Shown here one piece after another: positions 9,563 through 18,827 of a stretch of 64,000 nucleotides of DNA. Made by a program: the position numbers and the translations under genes. The notes below the pieces were generated by a model. It saw only the letters and a list, made by a program, of their open reading frames with translations, had not been told where the DNA came from and made no database searches. Numbering within the stretch: position 1 is the first letter of the stretch; every line of letters begins with the position of its first letter. Source of the stretch: Nitzschia sp. DOCU1 (taxonomy: Eukaryota; Bacillariophyta; Bacillariophyceae; Bacillariales; Bacillariaceae); the NCBI GenBank assembly GCA_951394045.1, contig OX595986.1:372001-436000 (forward strand), given 5' to 3'.

Positions 9563-9934
9563 ATGATGCTCTCTACTATTGCTATCAAGAACCTTCAGAC
9601 CATGGCCCGCCGCTCGGCTCCTATGGTCGTCCGCCCTCTCAGTGTTGCAACAATGGCCAAGGTTATGGACTTGGAAGCCACCTTGCACAAACTCCACTGG
9701 CATTCCACTGAAGATAATGTGAAGGAAATTGTCCAATTGATGGACGAGTGCAAGACTAACCATGCTTGCCGCATTCCTGATGACAAGTTGGAAAGTCTTG
9801 TCCGCGCTCGCTTGGGCGACATTCGAACCCAACTCACCACTGCCATCTACGACCCTTCGGATGCTCGACAAGCAATCGACACCGAAATCTTTGGTCTCAA
9901 GCAAATGGTCAGGTCACAAGTGTACGGAATCTAA
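9563..9934 (+). CDS. Small protein with mitochondrial-type N-terminus, unknown function
   Basis: The ATG at 9563 (context CAACCATGATG) starts a 123-residue protein. The open frame extends further upstream, but that leader is low-complexity (QRQTTTTTT) and looks untranslated. Residues 1-33 are rich in Arg, Ser and Ala with no acidic residue (ending MVVRPLSVATMAK), fitting a mitochondrial presequence. The rest is soluble and helical with mixed charge (MDLEATLHKLHWHSTEDNVKE). No domain was recognised. Codon use looks like that of a well-expressed gene. Confidence 0.6.
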   Translation: MMLSTIAIKNLQTMARRSAPMVVRPLSVATMAKVMDLEATLHKLHWHSTEDNVKEIVQLMDECKTNHACRIPDDKLESLVRARLGDIRTQLTTAIYDPSDARQAIDTEIFGLKQMVRSQVYGI

Positions 9935-10702
9935 CAAGGCACGAGCTTGCTTTGCCTCCCGTGTTACCAGAATCAACGTATGCTTGGAGATTGGCTGAGT
10001 CGTCGCGCGGCCATCAAAGAATGACACCCCAGAACGCGACAGCTACCGCTATACTTACTCCACACCATAGATCGATATATCAATCAATGTAAAACCAATA
10101 ATAGATTTGCTAGTTCATCCAAATCTTTCACCGCCAATTACTCTAGACGACAGAGCGCTGCTAGAACTATCCCCGTACTTCTCGTTATCCCCAATTTCTA
10201 GGACATTAATAAAAGATCGCATGACACTTGCCCCTGCTGAGTTCCCTTTTGTCCTTGTGACAACTGTATGAGCTTGAGACCCTACCAGTAGTTGTAGAAA
10301 CGGAGCCACCGATTTAAATAGTGTATGCAGAACCGGGGGTCGAAGGGCGAGTTGCGACTAGTACGACCAAAGATTGTGTGTCCGTCGTCGAACTTACCAG
10401 ATTGTCCGATGAGTCAAATGTCTTGTGAAAGCCGCTGTTTGCGTAAATTCCACTACGGCAACGGCATTTTTACGGCGGTGGTAGAACCGTGATGCGATGA
10501 CGGGTGCCGGCGTCATTACAGATGACCTTGGTCATCATCCCCCAAACCATTTGTAGCATTCGAAGTTGAGGCCGCTTCATATCCCGAAGGTCCTAATCCA
10601 CTCATCGGTATCGTTTGTCTCGGTGCACTTGGCTCTTGAACAATAGAGAGTTGTGTTGATTTTTAAACTCTGAAAGTGGACTCTCAGGCTTTGACGTAAA
10701 CC
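9935..10702. other. Intergenic, promoter side of golgin gene
   Basis: No coding region was accepted. It contains the 3' flank of the small mitochondrial-type gene and the 5' flank of the GRIP golgin, and no clear repeat. Confidence 0.4.
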
Positions 10703-13700
10703 ATGTGGGGCAACTTCGGCAATTTCAGCGACCTGGCCAAGGCGGCCCAAGATTTGCAGAACGCGGCGGCTTCCATCCAGGTGAGTAGAGGCGATCGCCG
10801 TGTCAATGTGGATTTAGCTGACGTGGGAGGAGGGGTGCTCTAGTGTATTATGTCCCATGGACGACATGTGTTTCCTCATTATTGTTTCTAACCGAGACAT
10901 CAATTTTTCTCGTTGTTCTTTTCCACTTTCACCTGCTTAATCTCTTCGATATGTTTATTAGACCCCTGTAGCAACTCCATTTGGTGGGGGTGGGTTCTTC
11001 AATATGGATGCCTTGCAACAGCAGGAAGTTAAAAAGGAGCCCGCCAAACCCCAGACTCCTCCTGGTGCGTCCGTGTCGTCGCAGCCTCACAAACCGTTGG
11101 CGGCGTTCACGCAACCCCAAGTCCCGGCACCAAAACCACCTATCAATGTCAAGGGGAAGTTAGTCGTCCCGAAGGCCAAAATGGCCACACCCACCAAAGC
11201 TCCTTCCACCGGCGGTATGTTTGAGACGCCGCAGCCACCACCGAAACCGGCGCAGGCATTAAACTCCGATTCATTGTCGGGAGCCTTTATACCAATATTG
11301 ATTCCATCAAATGCAGAAGAAGCGAAGCCGCCAGGCGACGTAGCGGAAACATCCGCCCCAACAGATCCGTCGCTTCTCCCGATTGTGGACGAAACATCTT
11401 TCCAAGAGGTCGAGCAGGCAGCAGTGCAAGAGGTAGCCAAGGAAAAAGAGGATGATACGCCTACTAGTATGGTCGAGGATGAGCCAGTGCCACCAGAAAC
11501 GGGAGATTTTGCTCATGATAAGGAGGCTGAGGAATCGATGGTTCATTTGGATGACACAAAAGAGGGTGAGGAATCAATGATTAATTTCGACAACCAAGCA
11601 CCGTCGGTTGAACCCGAATCGTTGTCAGCTGAGGTACCGACGGCCGATTTGTTGTCTACGGACGTTCCAGATGCTACCCCCATCAGCGTCGTGCCGCCAG
11701 AAGCTATCGACACAACACCCGCGGTGGTAGGAGGCGATGACAAGGAGACCGCCACCGATTCGTTCCCCGAAACTCCGGTAGGAATTGGAGAGCCATCGGG
11801 TGACAATGTGATTCCGACGACAACACAACAGGCTCCACAGAAAATGCATCGCGACGGTATTACTCCCGCCAAACCATCAACTGACGAGTCTACAGCTGGT
11901 CAAGTCGTTGAGGTGCCCGAACATGTACTGGAGCAATTTTCATCTCAGCTGAAACGGCTAGAGGACAATCACCAAATGGACATGAAAGTTTTGCAGGAAC
12001 AACACCAGCAAGAGCTTCAGGAATTAACTACCCATTTACAACGGCTACAACAGGATTTGAATCACGTCCAAGGTGAAAAGAATCGGCAGAAGGAATCATT
12101 TACGTTGCAGCTAAATTCTCTAAAGCACGAATTGGAGGGAACTCAACAATTGCTTCAAGCAAAAGGCAAGGATGATCGGAAATTACAAAACAGTCATTTA
12201 AAACAACTGCGGGCAATGGAAAAGGAAATGAATCAAAAAGAAGAAGAGAATGTTAAGTTGAAACAGGAATTGAAACAAAAGGAGGTACGGAACATTTTTG
12301 ATGTGTCGGCCAGGCGTGTTCAATGAATTTGGCTCAAGATGTCTACTGTGTTTGCACGTTTCTGTGCGTTTCTTTGATTCTGCAGAAAGCATTGGAAGAA
12401 GTTAAGGAAGAATTGCAAACATCACGGGATGAGTACGCGACCTTGAAGGAACGAGTCAAGGCTGTGGCGGGAGAATTGAAAGAAAGGCGTATGGAGTGTC
12501 GAACATTGCAATCTGAAGTGGACTTACTGAAAGACGCAAATTATTCCTTGAATGATAAGATTTCAAGCTTGGAAGCGCAGGGCATGGATATGAACAAGTC
12601 GAGTCAAGAAACGACGGCAGAGTTGAGTTCGCTTCGGGGTGAGTTGATGGATAAGGAAAAGGAGTTGCAAGAGGCCCGTGCTGCGATTGCTGCCGAAACG
12701 AAAAAGGGAGACGAGGCGTTGGCCGCGTACAAGAAGAAGGCTCAGCAATCCCTTAGTGTGGCCAATGCCCGCACAGCCTCCGCTATCCAAGCAAAGGAAG
12801 AGGCAGAAATGGAAGCTAGGGCGGCAAGGTCAACCGCGGATTCAGCAATGGAAAAAGCGGTGAAAGCAGAGTTCAATGCAAAGGAGGCCATGGCCGAAGC
12901 AAAGGCCTATGTGAATGATATGCAGCAGCAAGTTGCGCAACTGGATGACATCAAGGCGCAACTTGAGGAGGCCAAAACTCAACTGGAACGTGTTCGATTC
13001 GACGCCAGTACAGCGCAAGAATCCAATGAGAAACTTCGTTGTGAGCTTCAAAGTTTACAAGGACGATACGAAGCGGAGCAAATTACCAATGGAGAGTATC
13101 GAAAGGAGTTGGAGCAAGCTTCGGAACGGTCAACAGAATTGCTGGAAGAGGTGGAACGACTGCGGCGAGAAGGCCAACGGTTGCGGGACGAGCTGAAGCG
13201 TGCTGCTGCCGAAAAGAAGGAAGACGACAAGTCCGCTACAAACGGAGGCTCTGGGGTCGAGATGGTCCCTGCCAAGCGCACGGCTGAAGCGGAAGCCACG
13301 ATTGCGATGCTGCAACAAGAACTTCAGGATGCCAACCAGGCGATTCGAGAGCTGAAGGAGACACTCAAGGCAACAGTTGAAGAACAGTCTCGAAACCAGC
13401 CAGCGATTCAAAATGGTGGCCATCACCACTCGGATTCATCAGGCGGTGTGCCCCTGTTTTATGCCATGGAAAAGCAGGCCGAGCTTACTCAAGCCCGGAA
13501 CGAAATTGCGCGCTTGGCCGGATTGCTCGGCAACTCTGAAGCGTCCAAGCAAGAAGCCATTGAAGAGATGGAAGAAACCAGGCGCCAACTCTTGGACGTC
13601 CAGTCCAAGTTGGAACGGCAGAGTCGATTAAAAAGTACGCCGGAAGAAGAGCGGGTCAACCTCGAGTATTTGAAGAATGTCATTTTGAGCTTTTTGAATG

Positions 13701-13864
13701 CAAAGACCCTGCTCGAAAAGAAGACTCTTCTACCAGTGATTGGGACCGTCTTGTGCCTCACGCCCGAGGAGCAGCAAAAAGCGATGCACCAACTAGAAAA
13801 GGACGGGAAACTATCGCTTGATACTGTGACCACTAGCGTCATGAATCAATGGTGGTCAAAGTAG
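10703..13864 (+). CDS. GRIP-domain golgin, three exons
   Basis: Exons are 10703-10780, 10962-12284 and 12386-13864, all joined in phase 0 with GT-AG introns (GTGAGT and GTACGG donors), giving about 959 residues. The first exon encodes the short N-terminal helix MWGNFGNFSDLAKAAQDLQ, similar in style to the N-termini of TMF/GMAP-type golgins. About 300 residues of acidic Pro/Thr-rich linker follow, then a long coiled coil (Glu, Gln and Lys heptads through most of exon 3). The C-terminus is a GRIP domain, NLEYLKNVILSFL then LLPVIGTVLCLTPEE, with the conserved tyrosine. GRIP domains bind Arl1-type GTPases at the trans-Golgi, so this is a vesicle tether there. The GRIP call is strong; the exact golgin type is not. 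Confidence 0.9.
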
Positions 13865-13936
13865 AAACGCGGCGCAAGGCTACAGCTTTGTTACTTAGCT
13901 TTTCGGAATTCTATTCTTTAGAACAGGTACATAGTC

Positions 13937-14485
13937 TTATTCTTTATCACTGTCGCTCTCCTTAATTATCTTTGGATCTTCAGGATGATAAAGGACACAA
14001 ATGGGGGCGTTGTCGTCGGCCCGTTGGCCTTCTTCGACTAAAATTTCTCCCATTACCGCATCGTGCAGGTCGTCGATTGTCATGCCAAAAGTAAAGTCAG
14101 GCGTGGTGATATCGCACAAGTAGTCGTTCGGCTTGACAATATCCCCGGGCTTTTTGAACCATGTTTCCACCACATTTTGATTTCCTTCGCCCATATCAGG
14201 CATGCGAACCTTTATTGGAATTGTGTAGGTTTCTCGGTCACGGTCTAGAGTCAAAGCAGGATCCGACTCGGAATGTTTATCTTCGACAGGCACATCTACT
14301 GCTTCTTCTTTCGTCACTTTGGAGTCTGAAAACCATCTCGCCTGTTGAGAAACGACACTCGAGGGGAGAGGGCGTGCCCCACCAGAGGAACGAGAACCTG
14401 AAACATGCCACGAATTTACTTCGGGACGGGTTGATAGGGCTCGTCGCATTAAAAGAGAAGGAAAACGCAGTGCGACTCTCTTCAT
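13937..14485 (-). CDS. Mitochondrial lipoyl/biotinyl-like domain protein lacking the acceptor lysine
   Basis: The 182-residue protein has a mitochondrial-type N-terminus (MKRVALRFPSLLMRRALST). Residues about 90-166 are a single-hybrid lipoyl-like domain, with VRMPDMGEG at 94-101 and GEILVEEGQ at 146-154. In E2 and H-type carriers the beta-turn reads E-T-D-K-A with the modified lysine. Here the aligned stretch is CDITTPDFTF (124-133), with Asp130 at the lysine position and no lysine nearby. It therefore cannot carry lipoate or biotin at the normal site. No catalytic E2 domain follows. It might be a structural partner of a mitochondrial dehydrogenase complex, which is inference. It converges on the golgin with 72 bp between them. 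Confidence 0.75.
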   Translation of the reverse strand: MKRVALRFPSLLMRRALSTRPEVNSWHVSGSRSSGGARPLPSSVVSQQARWFSDSKVTKEEAVDVPVEDKHSESDPALTLDRDRETYTIPIKVRMPDMGEGNQNVVETWFKKPGDIVKPNDYLCDITTPDFTFGMTIDDLHDAVMGEILVEEGQRADDNAPICVLYHPEDPKIIKESDSDKE

Positions 14486-15079
14486 CTTGAGCTAGCCGTT
14501 TCGTTGTTATAATAGTAGGTGAGATGGCTAGTTTGGGAATGGTGAGAAGATGTCGATGATGATACACTCCTTTAAGGCGGTAGTAGAGAAGAAACCCCAT
14601 CGTCATCGCCATATCTCCGGGGTGTGGGGCCGCCAGCAATGAAAGCGAACGTTGTCGGACGAAAAAGGACCCCAAACGTGAAAGCAGCGCGTGACTGAGA
14701 AAAGTCATGGAGGATTTGAAATCTGGCCTGCGTACGTGACGATAGTACTGTAGTACAGGCACTTTTCTTCCTATTCCTCGCGGGGAAGCAGGACAAATAC
14801 TATCTACAGAATAAGGGTGGATCAAGCTGTGTGGTCCTCTACCAAGGTATGAGGTATGTTCCGTCGAAAACGATGCTTGCTATTTCGATGTTATGTTCTT
14901 ATGACAAAAAATGAAATCTGGCATCCAAAAAGCCTCGAATGTTCGAGACGGATCCAGATTCTTGCGATAGTACGGGTCTCCTCGAATGTATAGTTTCGGA
15001 ATCACCCTCTCAGACATTGCAGTAGCAACCAGTTGGACTCCTTCTCATACCAGGTAGGAGCTATGGCGTAACCAGTCAC
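14486..15079. other. Intergenic, nothing recognised
   Basis: The 5' flank of the lipoyl-like gene and the 3' flank of the next minus-strand gene. A long minus-strand open frame crossing it (14277-14825) overlaps the lipoyl gene antisense to no known product and was not accepted. Confidence 0.4.
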
Positions 15080-16165
15080 TCAGATCTCCTCTTCGGCAGC
15101 AGTTTCCCCAGAACCAGTAGAATGAAATTCAATATCTTTTACGGGAGGGCCGCTGCTAGCTTTGGACGAATTGAAACGATGAACGACCCAAGCCACGAGC
15201 CCCAAGCCTAGCAAAGAAGCTAGAACAGATATGGCAATTGTGGCTGCACTAGGCATGGATGGGGGAGCGTCCATGAACTCTTGCTCAATATTGTCTCCAG
15301 TCGTACTCTCCGACTCTTCGTCTTCTTGGGCCGCCACAGTCTCATCCGCGTCGGGTTCTTCATTCATTTCCGCCTCTTCGTCTTGCTCATCGCCTCCATA
15401 ATCGAGGGCAGGACAGTTCATTCCAAAATCGGTACTTATGTAATCAAATTCAAACGGGTCGGTGTCATCGTATTCAAAGACAACTTGGTTGGCCCATTCT
15501 ACGAAGATATTTCCACCTTGAGAAGGTTGGAGTCCATTGCTAGCCGAATCCTTGATTGTCAAAATGCAGCACGTGTCAAGGGGGACACACTTTTCAACCT
15601 CAATTGTTTCTTGGGCTGTCATAAAGTCAGACTTGGAATAGATCGTCTCGCCTCCGCACTCAATGGAAATGGACGATTCTTCGGGGGACTCATCTGCTTG
15701 AAAGAAGATGTAGATATTATCGCAGTCTTCTGTTTCCTCGAAGGGATGAACAGGGCAGTTGGGGCCCAAACAGTAGGCCTTTTCAAAGAACTCTTCCTCG
15801 TCCTCGGATACGGCAATAGTCTCAGCACCAAACGTCAGATAATAGTATCCAGGAAAGAGAAGTCCGTCGCCATACAAATCTTCCAATGTGAAGTGGCAAG
15901 TAAAGTTCTCGGGAAGACAGACTTGTTCCTTAACAAAGGGATTTTCCACGGCGGTGTTTGCCTGTAGTGTTCCCACAGGGACGTTCCAAATCAACCCTTC
16001 TCCATCGCATTCCAAAGTCCACCCATTTTCAGTGAGAGAATCTTCGTCCAAAAAGAAGGTGAATTCCAATTGCTTCTCGCCCGGATTGCAATCCTCGTTA
16101 GCAGTAATCAAGCCTACCAACGACGCTGCCGTCCAGACAAGCGAAATAGTGTGGGAGAGTTTCAT
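15080..16165 (-). CDS. Secreted type I membrane protein with two 'DxxGDGL' domains (paralogue 1)
   Basis: The 361-residue protein has a signal peptide (MKLSHTISLVWTAASLVGLITA), two related Cys-containing domains and one transmembrane helix near 306-327 (ATIAISVLASLLGLGLVAW) followed by a short cytoplasmic tail. Domain 1 has FTFFLDEDS, CHFTLEDLYGDGL and GYYYL. Domain 2 has IYIFFQADES, CCILTIKDSASNGL and GGNIFVEW. The pattern Cys-hydrophobic-D-x-x-GDG is frequent in secreted stramenopile proteins, usually with unknown function. An acidic linker joins domain 2 to the membrane helix. The topology suggests a cell-surface receptor or adhesion protein, which is inference. Its closest relative is the gene at 17158-17955 in the same orientation. 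Confidence 0.7.
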   Translation of the reverse strand: MKLSHTISLVWTAASLVGLITANEDCNPGEKQLEFTFFLDEDSLTENGWTLECDGEGLIWNVPVGTLQANTAVENPFVKEQVCLPENFTCHFTLEDLYGDGLLFPGYYYLTFGAETIAVSEDEEEFFEKAYCLGPNCPVHPFEETEDCDNIYIFFQADESPEESSISIECGGETIYSKSDFMTAQETIEVEKCVPLDTCCILTIKDSASNGLQPSQGGNIFVEWANQVVFEYDDTDPFEFDYISTDFGMNCPALDYGGDEQDEEAEMNEEPDADETVAAQEDEESESTTGDNIEQEFMDAPPSMPSAATIAISVLASLLGLGLVAWVVHRFNSSKASSGPPVKDIEFHSTGSGETAAEEEI

Positions 16166-16817
16166 GGTGTGAAATGTGCTTTTGCTTGATTACGTCGAAA
16201 CAGAATTCATCAAGATGTCAGATCAAATTATATCTTTCACGTCGACGTTGTGGCTAACTTGACGTTTGACCCCCTTTTTTCATTGAAATCCAAAATTTTG
16301 TTTCTATCCAGTGGAAACGCCGGTCGCTTTTGCCCCTCATCCGTTTGACACAAAAATGCGGGAAATGGAGATACTACGAACGAATGAGATATGTGCCTGC
16401 TCGCGAGCCCTCCATCCTGAACGGACATTCCCGCCGAAAAAATGAAACCCCCCAAAAGGTCAAAGAAGTCAAAGGTAGGTAGGCACGCACAACACCCAAC
16501 TACCTTGAATACATAATGTAGTCGGCTCTCTCCAAATACCGGTTGAACGATGATGCAAACTAGATGAGAGGAATACAGGTAGTTGAGGGTGGTGCAGATA
16601 CATACAGTTCGAGACAAAACTACGGTAGTTTTGTTCCTTTGACTTCTATCGCACTTTGGCCTGTGCAGCTTGCGCTTTGAGAAGAGCCTCTCTTTCACGG
16701 TGCTACCGCGGTTAGCAATAGTATCACCCGTATCGAATGTTCCTAGGACACGTCCAGAGGACATCAAAGGTACGTCGACGCAAGCAGCCACTCTACCCAA
16801 GGATAGTCAAAATTTCC
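16166..16817. other. Spacer between tandem paralogues
   Basis: The 5' flank of paralogue 1. Apart from the possible last exon of paralogue 2 further right (16818-16982), no gene is supported. The minus-strand open frame 16237-16800 has no recognisable product. Confidence 0.4.
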
Positions 16818-17955
16818 TTAATCCCTGACCCGTACGGGCTTTCTTGTTTTGGCGATATTTCCAATTTGAGCATTATCAATGGAAAGTTTGACACCCGTGG
16901 AGAGTGCCCCTCCATTGCCATCCAAACTGAAATTTTCGAGGCAGTTATTTGATGTACCCACTGGGATGATACCAGATGGAACCTGAAAATTGCAATGGGT
17001 CGGGTACATGGTTGTGAAGGTCCTGATGTTCAACGGCCTGCGCTCGATGTCGGATCCGACGCCAGATTTATAGCGAGCTTGGATATTCATTTGACCCCAT
17101 ATACTTTGGTCTGAAGGAGTTTCGTTTGCTCTTAGAAGTTGGCTCAACCTCGAGTTAGGCATTTACCTTGGTGGCTGAACAGCTCTTGCCGAATTCCACA
17201 CTGTAAGTGTCGAAATCAAAGGCGCTACTGCCGTCGTACTGGAAGATGATCTGGTTGGCCCATTCCAAAAAGGCATGGCCACCTTTAAGTGTGTCTAGTC
17301 CATTTCCGGCGGTATCTTTGACTGTCAAGGTGCAGCATCGGTTAAACGGGATGCATTCTTCTACCTGAACAGCTTCATATGGAGCCCGAAACTCAGATCT
17401 CGTCACGACGGCTTGGCCACCGCATTCAATCTCGATAGAACTTTCCTCAGGAGAGTCATCAGTCTGGAAGAAGAAATGGAGAAAGTCGCAATCAACTTGA
17501 ACGTCGTTCTGTTCGCTTGGACAATTCGGCCCGAAGCAGAAGCTCTTTTCCTCGAACTCTTCCCACTCGGAGGAAACACCAACGATCACATCATCAAGAG
17601 CCAAATAATAGTATCCAGGAAATAAAAGTCCATCCCCACCCGAGTCTTGTAACGTGAAATGACAGGTGGAATATCTGGGAAGACAGGCATGCTCCTTGAC
17701 GTATGGAATCTCGGCCTTTGGATTGGTGAATCCCAGCGCGTTGGGGTCGCTCCACTGTAACATTCCAGCGGGGACATTCCAAACTGTCCCTTCATTATCA
17801 CAGGTCAAAGACCAGCCGTTTTCCAAATACGAGTCTTCGTCGAGAAAGAAGGTGAAGTCGACCTGCTTCTCGTCGGCACTACAAGTGGCATTGGCAATGC
17901 CGACTGAAGAGACCACAGCACATGCCGAAAGCAAGCTAAACTTGAAGGACTTCAT
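16818..17955 (-). CDS. Secreted protein with two 'DxxGDGL' domains (paralogue 2), possible second exon
   Basis: The start is the ATG at 17955, followed at once by a signal peptide (MKSFKFSLLSACAVVSS); upstream in-frame codons look non-coding. The mature part repeats the two-domain plan of paralogue 1: FTFFLDEDS, CHFTLQDSGGDGL, GYYYL, then FFFQTDDS, CCTLTVKDTAGNGL and GGHAFLEW. It is shorter than paralogue 1 and has no transmembrane helix. The unspliced frame stops at 17158. A strong donor (AAG-GTAAAT, GT at 17166) and an acceptor (TTTTCAG, AG at 16984-16983) would replace that end with a 54-residue tail (16982-16818) beginning VPSGIIPVG. Both readings give a secreted, unanchored protein. Confidence 0.65.
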
Positions 17956-18827
17956 GGGGAATATCGTTCGGACCTTGTTTTTCTCTTTCCTCATTGCATG
18001 ATTGTGGCTCCACTGGAGAGTGCAGAGTACTACAATAGTCGGTGGTCGCCAAATAATTGTATCCATCGCCAGGCTCTCATCCAGGGGGGAGTGCCCGAAC
18101 CTATGATACATGCTTCTTCCCTATGATAGAGTTTCCACCCGAGACGTGTGTGCGATTTCCAGTCTTGTATGGACTTGAATTCTTGTTCCATGAAATGCGC
18201 CCGTTGGGTCCCTGCAATCGTTCGCGCATGGGAAGCGCGCGTTCACAACTCTACTCGGCCTGCCTACTATGTACCGGTAGGAGGTATGCAAGTATCATGC
18301 TAAGAAACCGATCGTGCCTCTCGATCGTCGAGATAGTATGAGTCGTAGCTTCTAACTGGATAACGAACACCCTTCGCTGATCTAATAGTAGTCTCTATCT
18401 GCCCATTGAGAATCTCAGGTCTGAGACAGCTGCTTTCGCTCAACTTCTATCACGGCGAATGCGGCCGGCGCCACTTGTTCTCTGCTGTTCGTGACGAGTT
18501 CTTGATGTCTAATACTGTGGTATGAGAAAGCAAGTCTAGGCTAGTCTAGGCCAAGATAATTATTGTCTGGGGTATGTCATTCCCCGCAGCTCAAAGTCGG
18601 GTCGAAGGTAGCTTGTCTAGCTAATGTACTCTAGAGAGAGTGAGTGGGAGGAGAAATGGCGGAAACGACTTTCTTGCGATCCCCGCCTGCGAAAAAGTAA
18701 GTCCGAGTCGTGGATGTCCCATCCGACTTCATTGCCTTCTTCAAACCTAAAGGGTTCCCTAGCTAGATGATGCGAGGTGAAATAACAAACAGTCAATCCA
18801 TCATAGAGGGATGAAGTAAGCAATCAT
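17956..18827. other. Intergenic, nothing recognised
   Basis: About 870 bp between the start of paralogue 2 and the end of the SET gene. It contains GTACCGGTAG at 18271-18280, a one-base variant of the recurrent palindrome. No gene is supported. Confidence 0.4.

Noticed and set aside
14277..14825. 182-codon minus-strand frame overlapping the lipoyl-like gene
   Set aside because: It overlaps the lipoyl gene's coding sequence in another frame and has no recognisable product.
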